A stretch of DNA of 64,000 nucleotides from Bryobacter aggregatus MPL3 (GTDB taxonomy: Bacteria > Acidobacteriota > Terriglobia > Bryobacterales > Bryobacteraceae), in NCBI RefSeq assembly GCF_000702445.1, contig NZ_JNIF01000004.1, forward strand, positions 558,001-622,000, given 5' to 3'. The notes under the pieces are model-generated. The model saw nothing but the letters and a program-made list of their open reading frames with translations. It did not search any database and was not told where the DNA came from. Positions 24,747-33,891 of the stretch are shown piece after piece; within the stretch, counting starts at the first letter, position 1; each line of letters opens with the position of its first letter. A program made the translations under genes and the position numbers.

Positions 24747-26930
24747 TTGCTGTTTCACGAGCATCGATATCCGCGCACGATTCGTGCTGGATTTTCTGAG
24801 TTTCCTCCCTATTTCAGTCTGCGATCGAATGGGAGTCCGGCCGGTTTTGCCATTGATGCATTTGAGGAAGCTGCCAGACGGAGAGGGATCACTGTCGAAT
24901 GGGTCGAGATGGTGGCAACTCCTGAACTTGCTTTACTGGAGCACCAGATTGACGTTTATCCCTTGATGGTGAGAACTCCAGAGCGGCTCAAGAACTTTGG
25001 TTTGAGCGAAGCCTGGTGGGAAAACATGATGGTCATGGTGAGCCGCGCGGACCATCCGGTGAAGACCGTGAAGGATTTACGAGGCCAGACCATCTCCAGC
25101 ATGGGAGGCTCCTTTGATGCGTCGCTGCTGCGGCGTGCTTTTCCAGTGGTGAATGTTCTCTCGATGGAGCTTGCGGATCAGGTGCTCAGTCCGGTCTGCG
25201 ATGGCCGGGCCGTTGCGGCTGTGCTAGAGGCGCGGGCCATGGATCGCTGGATGCTCGATTCCAAACGGCTGTGCCCCAGTGCTTCTCTTTACGCCCAGTC
25301 TTTCAATGAGCTCTCGATCCGCTATGGGATTGGTGCTCTCAAGGAGAATGCCTGGCTGGCCGACGAGTTGCACAGCACCTTGCTCGACCTCACCATGGAT
25401 GGCACGATGTACCAGCTTGGGGCGCGCTGGAATGTATTCACGACCAATCAAATTGGCATGTTTCAGGATCTGGTCCGGGTGAAAGATCAGCGCCTCTGGC
25501 TGGCTCTGCTGGTCTTGAGCCTCATTGCGGGGATGCTGGCATTCGCGAGGCTCTATTTCCGGAGCCGTGAGGCGCGCAGACTGGCGGAGGCCGCCTCTGC
25601 GTCGCAATCGCAGTTTCTGGCGAATGTGAGCCATGAAATCCGTACGCCGCTCAATGGCATTCTCGGCATGGTGGATCTGCTGCGCAGCACATCGCTCCAG
25701 CCGGCACAGAGAGATTTTACCGACGCCATCTCGTCGAGCGGACAGGTCCTGCTTGCCTTGATCAATGATTTTCTCGATTTGGCGAAGATTGAAGCCGGGA
25801 AGCTGGATCTGGAGAGTATTCGTTTCTCCCCAATGAAGCTGACCGAGCAAGTGGTGCAGAATCTTTATCCGCGCGCGCAAGATGCTGGGATCTCAATCGG
25901 CGCCTACGTCGACCCTGCGATTTCAGAGACGGTGAAAGGCGATCCGACTCGCATCCAGCAAGTCCTTTTTAACCTGGTGGGGAATGCGGTGAAATTCACG
26001 GCTGAAGGCGAGGTCTGGATTGAGGTGGAACGTGTTGGGGAGGGAGCTTTGCGCTTTGCCGTTTTCGACACGGGCGCCGGTGTTCCCGAAGAGAGCCGGG
26101 AACGGCTCTTCCAACGTTTTACGCAAGCCGACGCCTCGACGACGCGCAAGCATGGGGGAACCGGGTTGGGCCTAGCCATCTGCCGGGAACTGGTGCGCCT
26201 GATGGGCGGGGAGCTGGGGTATCAACCCCGGCCGGGCGGAGGGAGTCAGTTCTGGTTTACGGTGATGGTGGAGGGCATGCAGAAGACGGTGGAGATTTCA
26301 CCGCTGGAGCGGCGGGTGGCCGTAGCCGCAGATGCCCATCCCGATGTGAGCGGCCTGCGTGTGCTCGATCGTGTTCTGAAGAGTTTTGATTGTGAGAAAG
26401 TCTCTCCTGACACGAACCCGGATCTTCTGCTGAGCCCGGGCGTTTTGATGCCGCCGGTGCGGCAGAGCCAACTCCTCGACGTGCTGGGGGGACGCGGTCC
26501 GCTGACCAAAGCAAATGCTTCTAAGTCCTTGGCTCCATTAAATTTACGTATTTTGGTGGTGGAAGATAATGCGGTGAACCAGCGAGTGGTGATGCACTAT
26601 CTGAATAAGCTCGGTTGCGAGGCGAAGCTGGTGGAAAATGGGCAACTGGCGGTGGAGGCCGCGCTGGGTGGAGATTATGACGTTATATTAATGGACTATC
26701 AGATGCCAGTGATGGATGGTCTGACTGCGGCGCGCAACATTCGTGCCGGAACAGGAAAGAGGAGCGAAGTGCCGATCCTGGCCATTACGGCTGGCGTACT
26801 GGCGATTGATCGCGAAAGAATTCGAATGGCCGGCATGGATGACTTGCTCCCGAAGCCCTATTCGCTGGATGCGCTCCGCACCGCTTTGGAGACTGCGAGC
26901 AGGTCCAAGCGTGGTACATTCCAAAAGTAG
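24747..26930 (+). CDS. Hybrid sensor histidine kinase with periplasmic substrate-binding-like domain
   Basis: Membrane sensor of at least 727 aa. Residues 10-235 resemble a solute-binding (SBP_bac_3) domain. A membrane helix spans about 250-270, then HisKA with H296 in NVSHEIRTPLNG, a HATPase with GTGLGLAICRELV, and a C-terminal receiver with phosphoacceptor D650 (LMDYQMPVMDG). The TTG at 24747 is only the first near-standard start. The same frame is open back to 24681 and encodes a clear membrane helix (LVLTLLIVLFGLGSLLLF at 24702-24755), which a periplasmic sensor domain would require. No ATG, GTG or TTG precedes it, so the start may be a rare ATT/ATA, or a frameshift from the ATG at 24677 may be involved. 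It overlaps scpA by one base. Confidence 0.88.
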   Translation: MLFHEHRYPRTIRAGFSEFPPYFSLRSNGSPAGFAIDAFEEAARRRGITVEWVEMVATPELALLEHQIDVYPLMVRTPERLKNFGLSEAWWENMMVMVSRADHPVKTVKDLRGQTISSMGGSFDASLLRRAFPVVNVLSMELADQVLSPVCDGRAVAAVLEARAMDRWMLDSKRLCPSASLYAQSFNELSIRYGIGALKENAWLADELHSTLLDLTMDGTMYQLGARWNVFTTNQIGMFQDLVRVKDQRLWLALLVLSLIAGMLAFARLYFRSREARRLAEAASASQSQFLANVSHEIRTPLNGILGMVDLLRSTSLQPAQRDFTDAISSSGQVLLALINDFLDLAKIEAGKLDLESIRFSPMKLTEQVVQNLYPRAQDAGISIGAYVDPAISETVKGDPTRIQQVLFNLVGNAVKFTAEGEVWIEVERVGEGALRFAVFDTGAGVPEESRERLFQRFTQADASTTRKHGGTGLGLAICRELVRLMGGELGYQPRPGGGSQFWFTVMVEGMQKTVEISPLERRVAVAADAHPDVSGLRVLDRVLKSFDCEKVSPDTNPDLLLSPGVLMPPVRQSQLLDVLGGRGPLTKANASKSLAPLNLRILVVEDNAVNQRVVMHYLNKLGCEAKLVENGQLAVEAALGGDYDVILMDYQMPVMDGLTAARNIRAGTGKRSEVPILAITAGVLAIDRERIRMAGMDDLLPKPYSLDALRTALETASRSKRGTFQK

Positions 26931-27712
26931 TGTCCTCGTTTCAAATCCAACTTCAGCATTACGAGGGGCCGCTCGACCTTCTGCTTGATCTGATCCGCAA
27001 ACAGCAGATCAATATCTACGACATCCCGATCGCCAAGATCACTTCGCAGTACCTCTCTTATATGGACCAGGCGATGGCCATGGATATCGAGCTGAGTTCG
27101 GAATTCGTATATATGGCGGCAACTCTGATCCATATCAAGAGTAAGCTGCTGCTGCCACGGGATCCGGAACTCGAGAAGATCATGCCGGAGGAAGATCCAC
27201 GGCAGGAACTGGTCGATCGGCTTCTCGAGCATGAGCGCTTCAAAGGTGCGGCGCAGATGCTGGAACAAAAGCGTCAGATTGAGGAAGCGATCTGGACCAA
27301 CCCGCAGGTGGACCGCCTGTTGGGCGAAGACCAGGACCCGGGTCTGGCGGTGACGCTTTTTGATCTGGTCAAGACGCTCGAGGCGGTGTTGGATCGTGCC
27401 AAGAACCGGCCCATTTATGAGATAACGGGTGAGGAAGTCACGGTTCCGGAGATGATCCAGCAGTTGCGGAATGTCTTCGATCAGGTGGCCACTGGAGATC
27501 ATTTCAGCGCCCGCGAAATGTTCGAACGGCAAAAGAGCCGCCGCGCGATGATCTGCCTTTTTCTCGCGATCCTCGAGATGGTGAAGCGCCAGGCGCTGAA
27601 CCTGGTGCAGGACGAGATTTTTGGTGAGATTGTGCTGGCACGCAGCGAGAGTTTCGCCGAGGCCTTCCCGAAGGAAGCAGACCTCGAAGCAGTCGAGCAA
27701 GAATACAAGTAA
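26930..27712 (+). CDS. scpA: Segregation and condensation protein A
   Basis: Kleisin subunit (260 aa) of the SMC-ScpAB condensin that compacts and separates chromosomes. The N-terminus FQIQLQHYEGPLDLLLDLIRKQQINIYDIPI is the classic ScpA helical domain, and the C-terminal winged helix (FLAILEMVKRQAL) binds the SMC head. The start is the GTG at 26930, which shares its G with the TAG of the sensor kinase. scpB follows after 18 bases. smc itself is not in the window. Confidence 0.95.
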   Translation: MSSFQIQLQHYEGPLDLLLDLIRKQQINIYDIPIAKITSQYLSYMDQAMAMDIELSSEFVYMAATLIHIKSKLLLPRDPELEKIMPEEDPRQELVDRLLEHERFKGAAQMLEQKRQIEEAIWTNPQVDRLLGEDQDPGLAVTLFDLVKTLEAVLDRAKNRPIYEITGEEVTVPEMIQQLRNVFDQVATGDHFSAREMFERQKSRRAMICLFLAILEMVKRQALNLVQDEIFGEIVLARSESFAEAFPKEADLEAVEQEYK

Positions 27713-27730
27713 GAACAAGACGAAGAAGAG

Positions 27731-28456
27731 ATGGAAGAACAGAATACCGTCGTGGAATCGCCGCAACTGGAAGAAGTGGCGTTAGACGTCAACCAGTTTG
27801 TCGAAGAAAAGCAGACTCTCACCGAAGAGGACCAGCTCAAGCCGATGATCGCGGCGATCCTTTATGTGACCGAGGAGCCGATGACGGCTACCGACATTGC
27901 CAAAGGATTGGGCCGGGAGCCGGAGTTGATCGAGAAGCTGATTGGCGAACTCGTCCAATACTATGAGGGCCCGGAGCATGGCTTTCAGATTCACGCGAAG
28001 GCCGGTGGCTACTACTTTGGAACCAAGCCGGAATTCGACGAAGCGCTGCGCCAGTTTTTTCAGAGCCAGAAGCAGCCGTTGAAGCTCTCGGCCGCCGCGG
28101 TGGAGACGCTTTGCATTGTGGCCTATAAGCAGCCGGTGACGGCGCCAGAGATTGCGCAGATTCGCGGCACCCAAGGTGTCGGATCGTTGAAGCCGTTGCT
28201 CGATCGCAAATTGATCACGACGGCCGGCCGCAAGGACGTAGTTGGCAAACCGGTGCTGTATAAGACAACGCCGGAGTTCCTGATTCAGTTTGGCCTGAAA
28301 GACCTGAAGGAACTGCCGACCTTGAAAGAATTTGAAGAATTACGCCGTTTGGCGATGGATGATGATTTGGTGCCCGCAGTCGAGGCCAAGGGCCCGCAGG
28401 CGGCCGCCGAAGAACCTGTCGCTGAACCGGAAGTTGAAAGCGCTGAAAGCGCCTGA
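27731..28456 (+). CDS. scpB: Segregation and condensation protein B
   Basis: Partner of ScpA (241 aa), with two winged-helix domains: LKPMIAAILYVTEEPMTATDIAKGLG (first) and LSAAAVETLCIVAYKQPVTAPEIAQIRG (second, the family hallmark). An acidic N-terminal extension of about 35 residues and an Ala/Glu-rich C-terminal tail are longer than in the shortest members. The ribosome binding site is GAAGAGATGG. It is followed by the pseudouridine synthase gene after 14 bases, the conserved scpA-scpB-rluB order of many bacteria. Confidence 0.95.
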   Translation: MEEQNTVVESPQLEEVALDVNQFVEEKQTLTEEDQLKPMIAAILYVTEEPMTATDIAKGLGREPELIEKLIGELVQYYEGPEHGFQIHAKAGGYYFGTKPEFDEALRQFFQSQKQPLKLSAAAVETLCIVAYKQPVTAPEIAQIRGTQGVGSLKPLLDRKLITTAGRKDVVGKPVLYKTTPEFLIQFGLKDLKELPTLKEFEELRRLAMDDDLVPAVEAKGPQAAAEEPVAEPEVESAESA

Positions 28457-28470
28457 TCGGATGGTCCATT

Positions 28471-29214
28471 GTGGCTGAAGAAAGATTACAGAAAATCCTG
28501 TCGCAGGCAGGGATCGCAAGCCGCCGTGCATCGGAAGAGATTATTCTCGAAGGCCGCGTAAAGGTCAACGGCAAGGTGGTGAATACCCTCGGCAGCAAGG
28601 CCGACCTGAGCCGCGACCACATCAAGGTTGATAACAAGCTGCTGCATAAGCCGCAGAATATGGTCTATCTCGCGCTGCACAAGCCGCGCGAAGTGGTCAC
28701 CACCATGAGCGATCCACAGAAGCGGAAGACGGTGGCAGATCTGATTCGCGGCGCTAAGGAACGCGTGTATCCAATTGGCCGCCTGGACTATCACAGCGAA
28801 GGTTTGTTGCTGTTTACGAACGATGGCGAGTTTGCCAATCGCATCATGAGCAAGCGGACGAATATCGTCAAGACCTACGTGGTGAAGGCGACCGGCGCGC
28901 TGACCGAGAAGCAGCTCGAGGAGTTTCGCAATGGCGTGCCGCTCTTCGGGAAGAAGACGAAGCCCGCTGGCATCAAAGCGCTGAATCGGGCTGAGAATCC
29001 CTGGTATGAAATCCAGTTGACCGAAGGACGCCAGAATCAGATCCGCATGATGTTCAAGCACTTCGGGTTTCTTGTGGAGAAGCTGAAGCGCGTCAAGATC
29101 GGATTCCTGGAACTGGCTTCGCTGAAGTCCGGACAGATGCGGCATCTCACTCCAGAGGAAGTGCGCAAATTCAAGCATATCCTCAAGATGGATGAAGCGG
29201 ATGAGAACGATTGA
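28471..29214 (+). CDS. rluB: 23S rRNA pseudouridine synthase, RluB/RsuA family
   Basis: RNA-modifying enzyme of 247 aa that isomerises a specific uridine in rRNA. An N-terminal S4 RNA-binding domain (RLQKILSQAGIASRRASEEII) precedes the catalytic core with GRLDYHSEGLLLFTNDG, in which D106 is the nucleophile, and EGRQNQIRMMF near the end. The start is the GTG at 28471. RluB is favoured over RsuA or RluE because the gene follows scpB, the usual setting of rluB. The last bases overlap the CoA-binding protein gene. Confidence 0.93.
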   Translation: MAEERLQKILSQAGIASRRASEEIILEGRVKVNGKVVNTLGSKADLSRDHIKVDNKLLHKPQNMVYLALHKPREVVTTMSDPQKRKTVADLIRGAKERVYPIGRLDYHSEGLLLFTNDGEFANRIMSKRTNIVKTYVVKATGALTEKQLEEFRNGVPLFGKKTKPAGIKALNRAENPWYEIQLTEGRQNQIRMMFKHFGFLVEKLKRVKIGFLELASLKSGQMRHLTPEEVRKFKHILKMDEADEND

Positions 29215-29596
29215 GCAGATCCTAAGAGAGTCCAAGACGATTGCGGTTGTTGGACTGTCCGGCAATCCGGAACGCACCAGCTTTGGTGTTGCGAAGGCTT
29301 TGCAGCACTATGGCTACAAAATCATTCCGGTGAACCCCAACGAGACCGAAGTGCTGGGGGAGAAGGCTTATGCCCATCTGAGCGATGTGCCTGTGCCGAT
29401 TGATATTGTCAATGTGTTTCGCCGTGCCGACCAGACGCCTCCGATTGCAGCCGAAGCGGTTGCTGTTGGCGCGAAGGCGCTCTGGTTACAGCTTGGCATC
29501 GAGAACGAGGATGCCAAGCGGATTGCCGAAGCAGGCGGTCTGGACGTCGTGATGGACCACTGCATCATGGTGGAGCATCGCAAGCTCCGTCTCTAG
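29192..29596 (+). CDS. CoA-binding domain protein
   Basis: Small cytoplasmic protein of 134 aa with a Rossmann-like CoA-binding fold (YccU type): TIAVVGLSGNPERTSFGVAKALQHYGYKIIPVNP, then VPIDIVNVFRR and ALWLQLGIENEDA, ending with VVMDHCIMVEHRKL. The enzymatic role of the family is not established to my knowledge. The ATG at 29192 lies inside the pseudouridine synthase gene; the ATG at 29201 is an alternative that shortens the protein by three residues. Its 3' end overlaps the convergent phosphatase gene by four bases. Confidence 0.9.
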   Translation: MKRMRTIEQILRESKTIAVVGLSGNPERTSFGVAKALQHYGYKIIPVNPNETEVLGEKAYAHLSDVPVPIDIVNVFRRADQTPPIAAEAVAVGAKALWLQLGIENEDAKRIAEAGGLDVVMDHCIMVEHRKLRL

Positions 29597-30171
29597 CTGG
29601 TGGGTTGATTCCAGCGGCGAATCACGCGCCGGTCCTGTTCCCAGCCGAGAATGCTGATCGTCGCCGTTCCGAGCGCAAAGAGCTGTGCATCGTTCGGCTG
29701 CAGGCCCAGATAGTTCGCCGCGAGAAGCCGCAGGATATGGCCATGTGCGAAGAGCGCGACATCGCCAGGGACGTGGCTCGCTTCTTCAATCACCTTGCCC
29801 GCGCGGTCGTAAACCTGTTCGATGGTTTCGCCGCCGGGCGCTCCGTCCTTCCAGATTGTCCAACCCGGAACAGACTGCCGCACTTGCACTGCCGTCAGGC
29901 CCTCTACCTGCCCATAGTTCCATTCCTTCAAGTTGTCCTTGGGCTGGGCCTGGCTGCCATAGCCTGCAAGCGTGCAGGTGGCACGGGCGCGTTGTAAGGG
30001 ACTGACCCAGACTTCTGCGAAGGGACGTCCGGCCAGGGCGATGCCGAGATTCCTCGCTTGCTGCTCGCCGTTCGGAGTTAAGGGGATATCTGTCCAGCCG
30101 GTGTGCTGGCCGCTCAGGCTCCATTCGGTCTCGCCGTGGCGCAGAAGCCAGAGTTCATGCCGGTCTGCCAT
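29593..30171 (-). CDS. Histidine phosphatase family protein
   Basis: Phosphatase or phosphoglycerate-mutase-like enzyme of 192 aa. The catalytic motif LLRHGETEW holds the phospho-accepting His12 and Arg11; VSPLQRARATC supplies the second Arg and AHGHILRLLAANYLGL the second His. The substrate is not predictable: family members act on phosphosugars, phosphoglycerate, alpha-ribazole phosphate and others. It starts one base inside the end of the aquaporin gene on the same strand, so the two are probably co-transcribed. Confidence 0.9.
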   Translation of the reverse strand: MADRHELWLLRHGETEWSLSGQHTGWTDIPLTPNGEQQARNLGIALAGRPFAEVWVSPLQRARATCTLAGYGSQAQPKDNLKEWNYGQVEGLTAVQVRQSVPGWTIWKDGAPGGETIEQVYDRAGKVIEEASHVPGDVALFAHGHILRLLAANYLGLQPNDAQLFALGTATISILGWEQDRRVIRRWNQPTS

Positions 30172-30932
30172 TAAAGAGTCTTTCTGATGGTGAAATCATA
30201 TGCCGCAGTGCCGACGATACCACCAAGGATAGGGGCAAAGAAAGGAATCAGCCAGACATAAGTTCCGTCGGTGAGTCCATTGTGCTTGAAGCCGGCAATG
30301 GCGGTGAAGAGCCGCGGGCCGAAGTCGCGGGCTGGATTGATCGCATAGCCGTGCAGGCTGCCGAAGCTCATTCCAATCGCGACAACAATCAGGCCGACGA
30401 GCATCGGCGTGAGCCAGGGCGGCGCCTGCAGATTGTTCTCGTCGGTTACGGCAAGAACTAAGAACAGCAGCAATGCGGTGCCGATGACTTGATCGACAAA
30501 GCCAGCCAGGGGAATTTCGGGGAAGCGAGGGAAGGTGGAAAAGACACCGGCCGTCGATTCAAGGCCGGGGTCGTGGGCAAGGAAGGCCGGCCGGTAGTTC
30601 AAATAGACTAACGCCGCGCCGCAGAAGGCGCCGGTGAACTGTGCGGCCAGGTAGGGAAGCACCTTCGACCAGGAAAAGCCTCGAAAGATCGCAAGAGAAA
30701 TGGTCACTGCCGGATTCAGATGCGCGCCGCTCACCTTTGCGCTCACGGCGACCCCCATCATCACAGCCAAGCCCCAGCCTAGCGTGATGTTCGTAAAACC
30801 TCCATTCACGATTTCCCCTGGCGTTCCTGTGCCGAAGAGTTGGGTCATGGCGACAACGCCAGCGCCGAAGAGGATGATGATCATGGTGCCGATAAACTCG
30901 GCGGTGGCTTCGTAGAGGAGGGTCCCGGGCAT
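30171..30932 (-). CDS. MIP-family channel, aquaglyceroporin type
   Basis: Inner-membrane channel of 253 aa with six membrane helices and two half-helices. The two NPA boxes are HLNPAVTIS and AINPARDFGPR; the Asp right after NPAR is typical of glycerol facilitators rather than strict water channels. It probably conducts glycerol or other small uncharged solutes. It is divergent from the CocE-type hydrolase, with only 14 bases between the start codons, so each promoter must reach into the neighbour. Confidence 0.93.
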   Translation of the reverse strand: MPGTLLYEATAEFIGTMIIILFGAGVVAMTQLFGTGTPGEIVNGGFTNITLGWGLAVMMGVAVSAKVSGAHLNPAVTISLAIFRGFSWSKVLPYLAAQFTGAFCGAALVYLNYRPAFLAHDPGLESTAGVFSTFPRFPEIPLAGFVDQVIGTALLLFLVLAVTDENNLQAPPWLTPMLVGLIVVAIGMSFGSLHGYAINPARDFGPRLFTAIAGFKHNGLTDGTYVWLIPFFAPILGGIVGTAAYDFTIRKTL

Positions 30933-30946
30933 TCCGCGATTCTATA

Positions 30947-32818
30947 ATGAGCCGTATGCGTTTGGTTGCTTTGCTTCTTCTTTTTCATCTAGGATCTTGG
31001 GCGCAGAGTACTCCCGCCAAGCCGTTGACCGCGGAAGAGCAAGCGGCTTATGTCCAGGCGAACTATACGAAATACGAGTATCGGATTCCGATGCGCGATG
31101 GGAAGCGGCTCTTCACCAGCATCTACATGCCCAAGGATCCACTGCAGACTTATCCCTTTCTGCTGAGCCGCACGCCCTACAGTTGCTCGCCCTACGGTGT
31201 GGACCGTTACCGTGCCAGCCTGGGGCCGAATGAGATGTTTCTCAAGAGTGGCTACATCTTTGTGTACCAGGATGTGCGCGGACGCTACATGAGCGAGGGC
31301 GTATTCGTGGAGATGACGCCCCATCGTGCTCTCAAGCGTGGGGCGCAGGATGTCGATGAAGCGACGGACACTTACGACACCATCGAGTGGCTGGTCAAAA
31401 ATATCAAGGGCAACAATGGCAAGGCTGGGATTGTCGGCATCTCCTACCCCGGTTTCTACGCGGCGGCAGGAATGATTGAAGCGCATCCGGCGCTCAAGGC
31501 TGCCAGCCCGCAGGCCCCCATCCTCGATCTGTTCTTAGGCGATGACGCCTATCACAATGGCGCTTTCTATCTGGCTGCAAACTTCGGGTTCTATGCCTTC
31601 TTTGGAAAGAAGAAGACAGAGCCGGAACTCCCCGATCCCAACGCTCGCCGTTTCGAATTCGGTACGCCGGACGGCTATCAGTTCTATCGCGATCTGGGGC
31701 CGCTCTCGAATGGCGACGAGAAGTACTTCAAGCACGAGAGTCCTTATTGGACGGATTTACTGGCGCACACTTCTTATGATGAGTTCTGGAAGTCGCGGAA
31801 TCTGGCGCCGCACTTGAAGGCGGTCACTCCGGCGGTGCTGACTGTGGGCGGATGGTTCGATGCGGAAGACTTGCAGGGGCCGCTGCGCCTTGATGCCTCG
31901 TTATCCAAGCAGAGTCCTGTCACGCAGCACACCCTGGTCATGGGACCGTGGGTGCATGGCGGCTGGGCTCGCGGGCAGGGAAGCAAGCTCGGCCCGGTCA
32001 GCTTTGGCCAGAAGACGTCGCCCTGGTTTCGTGAGAATGTGGAGTTCCCTTTCTTTGAGCATCATTTGAAGGGGGCTCCAGACCCCAAGCTGAGCCGGGC
32101 GATTGTCTTTGAAACTGGCACGAATCGATGGCGCCATTTCGATTCCTGGCCACCTCAAGGCGAGACGAAGCGGCTGTACTTTCATGCGGGAGGCAAACTG
32201 AGTTTCAGTCCTCCCACCGAGGCCGAGAGTCTGGATGAATACCTGAGTGACCCGGCCAAACCCGTCCCTTTTACCGGCTACACCACGCTTGGGATGGCGC
32301 AGGAATACATGGTGAGTGACCAACGCTTTGCCTCCTCGCGGCCAGATGTTCTCAGCTATTTGAGTGATGTGCTGGAGGAGGACGTGATTGTCGCGGGGCC
32401 TCTCCAGCCCCACTTGTTCCTGTCTTCGACGGGGACTGACGCTGACTATATCGTGAAGCTGATCGATGTCTATCCGAATGATTTCCCCGAGCATGGCGGT
32501 TACGAGCAACTGCTGCGTGGGGAACCCTTCCGCGCGAAGTTCCGGGAAAGTTTCGAGAGGCCAAAGCCGATCGAGCCCTTGCGGCTATTTGAGGTGAATT
32601 TTGAGATGCCCGATGTTTGCCACAGCTTCCGGCGGGGGCATCGGATTCTGGTCCAGGTGCAGAGTAGCTGGTTTCCGCTCGTCGATTTGAACCCGCAGCG
32701 TTTTGGCGATGTGCCGAACATGACGCGGGGGGATTTTGTGAAGGCGACGCAGCGTGTCTATCACGATGCAAAACGCCCGAGTGGAATTGGGGTCACTGTG
32801 ATCCAGCCGGCTCCGTAA
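30947..32818 (+). CDS. Secreted CocE/NonD-family hydrolase
   Basis: Serine hydrolase of 623 aa related to cocaine esterase and X-Pro dipeptidyl peptidases (peptidase S15 fold). A signal peptide (MRLVALLLLFHLGSWAQ) exports it. The nucleophile is S166 in GIVGISYPGFYAA, the acid is probably the Asp in VGGWFDAEDL, and the His lies in GPWVHGGWARG. The C-terminal jelly-roll domain follows (from about residue 400). Natural substrates may be peptides, amides or esters. It is followed by a strong terminator. Confidence 0.92.
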   Translation: MSRMRLVALLLLFHLGSWAQSTPAKPLTAEEQAAYVQANYTKYEYRIPMRDGKRLFTSIYMPKDPLQTYPFLLSRTPYSCSPYGVDRYRASLGPNEMFLKSGYIFVYQDVRGRYMSEGVFVEMTPHRALKRGAQDVDEATDTYDTIEWLVKNIKGNNGKAGIVGISYPGFYAAAGMIEAHPALKAASPQAPILDLFLGDDAYHNGAFYLAANFGFYAFFGKKKTEPELPDPNARRFEFGTPDGYQFYRDLGPLSNGDEKYFKHESPYWTDLLAHTSYDEFWKSRNLAPHLKAVTPAVLTVGGWFDAEDLQGPLRLDASLSKQSPVTQHTLVMGPWVHGGWARGQGSKLGPVSFGQKTSPWFRENVEFPFFEHHLKGAPDPKLSRAIVFETGTNRWRHFDSWPPQGETKRLYFHAGGKLSFSPPTEAESLDEYLSDPAKPVPFTGYTTLGMAQEYMVSDQRFASSRPDVLSYLSDVLEEDVIVAGPLQPHLFLSSTGTDADYIVKLIDVYPNDFPEHGGYEQLLRGEPFRAKFRESFERPKPIEPLRLFEVNFEMPDVCHSFRRGHRILVQVQSSWFPLVDLNPQRFGDVPNMTRGDFVKATQRVYHDAKRPSGIGVTVIQPAP

Positions 32819-32824
32819 GATCAG

Positions 32825-32854
32825 AAAAGGCCACCCGGGGCAGGGTGGCCTTTT
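32825..32854. terminator. Strong bidirectional terminator
   Basis: AAAAGGCCACCC (32825-32836) pairs perfectly with GGGTGGCCTTTT (32843-32854) around a six-base loop, with T-runs on both strands. It serves the hydrolase gene and the convergent cold-shock gene. Confidence 0.9.
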
Positions 32855-32878
32855 CGTTTGATTCTTAGGTAGGGATGC

Positions 32879-33085
32879 TTATGCGCGCATAACGTTTTCT
32901 GCCATGAGCCCCTTCGGGCCCTGCTTGACCTCAAATTCAACGTCGACGCCTTCATCGAGTGAGCGATAGCCATTCATCGCGATTGCAGAGAAATGTACAA
33001 ATACATCCTCGCCCGTGGAACGCTGAATGAAGCCGAAGCCCTTCGCGTTATTAAACCACTTCACTTTACCTTTTTCTTTCACCAC
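32879..33085 (-). CDS. cspA: Cold-shock domain protein
   Basis: Single-stranded nucleic-acid binding protein of 68 aa with one cold-shock domain: [15 protein letters not shown] (RNP1) and DVFVHFSAI (RNP2). I place the start at the GTG at 33085 because AGGAGA lies five bases upstream and because the resulting length is typical of the family; a second GTG follows at once. An in-frame ATG at 33130 and longer extensions exist but have no ribosome binding site. A hairpin at 33105-33127 lies in the leader, a plausible place for temperature-dependent control as in other csp mRNAs. Confidence 0.92.
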   Translation of the reverse strand: MVKEKGKVKWFNNAKGFGFIQRSTGEDVFVHFSAIAMNGYRSLDEGVDVEFEVKQGPKGLMAENVMRA

Positions 33086-33104
33086 TGGTGTCTCCTGACT
33101 GGCA

Positions 33105-33127
33105 CAGTCCTCCGGAGGTGAGGACTG
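33105..33127 (-). promoter_or_regulatory. Hairpin in the cspA leader
   Basis: CAGTCCTC (33105-33112) and GAGGACTG (33120-33127) form an 8-bp stem with a 7-base loop, ending 9 bases before the AGGAGA ribosome binding site. It could influence ribosome access; function is untested. Confidence 0.5.
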
Positions 33128-33207
33128 CATAAAAAAACTTCGCTTGATTCTCTCAAAAGAGTTTTTGGGGTGCAATAAAAAAGTGTCGCAAAAGTCGAAA
33201 AGATATG

Positions 33208-33876
33208 TTAACGAAGTGCCATTATGGCGATGAAATAGCGAAACGAAGGGAAATGCCACCGGATCTCTGCCCGTGGCAGCAGATCCACACTATCTAAAAG
33301 CTTTTCCAGCTCCGTCCGGCGCCAAGCTGCCGCGACACTCTTCTGTCCGTCGCTGACCATAGCGAAGTGCCACCGGAAGAACGGCCGGGTGAGGGGTAGA
33401 AACCAATACGACAGCCAGTGCCGGAAGAGATCCTGAATCAAAATGACATGCCGGCTGACACGCTCCATTTCGAGCAACAAGAGCCGGCACTGGGCGTGGT
33501 CAAAATGGTGCAGAAAGAGGGAACAGTGCACCACATCCATGCTTCCCGCCGCCAAGGGGAGGGAAAAAGCGTCTCCCTGAATGCGCAAACCTTTACTGAT
33601 TCGTAGATTCCTCAATTTCAGATCGAGACAGAAAATCGTTGCATTTGGGAAAGCTGCCTGTACGGCGGCGCCCATATCTCCGGTGGCGGACCCGATATCC
33701 AGGAATCGAAAAGAGGCATTGCTGGCATAAATGCCACGTAATCGGTGCACGAGTTCCCGGTGTGCGAGAGTCCACCGATTGAGGCGCACAAGATCCTGCA
33801 AATTCAGGGCTGCTTCCTCATCGGGCAAGGAGTCCAGAATCTCCGCTTCGATCACGCGACGTTGGAGGGACATCAT
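33208..33876 (-). CDS. Class I SAM-dependent methyltransferase
   Basis: Methyltransferase of 222 aa with the Rossmann motif [13 protein letters not shown] (58-69), an acidic residue in [11 protein letters not shown], and the post-motif [13 protein letters not shown], as in enzymes acting on small molecules. The acceptor is unknown. A hydrophobic stretch ([13 protein letters not shown]) may contact a lipid-like substrate. Only 15 bases separate its start from the divergent thymidine kinase. Confidence 0.88.
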   Translation of the reverse strand: MMSLQRRVIEAEILDSLPDEEAALNLQDLVRLNRWTLAHRELVHRLRGIYASNASFRFLDIGSATGDMGAAVQAAFPNATIFCLDLKLRNLRISKGLRIQGDAFSLPLAAGSMDVVHCSLFLHHFDHAQCRLLLLEMERVSRHVILIQDLFRHWLSYWFLPLTRPFFRWHFAMVSDGQKSVAAAWRRTELEKLLDSVDLLPRAEIRWHFPSFRYFIAIMALR

Positions 33877-33891
33877 GTAACACTATCCCGT

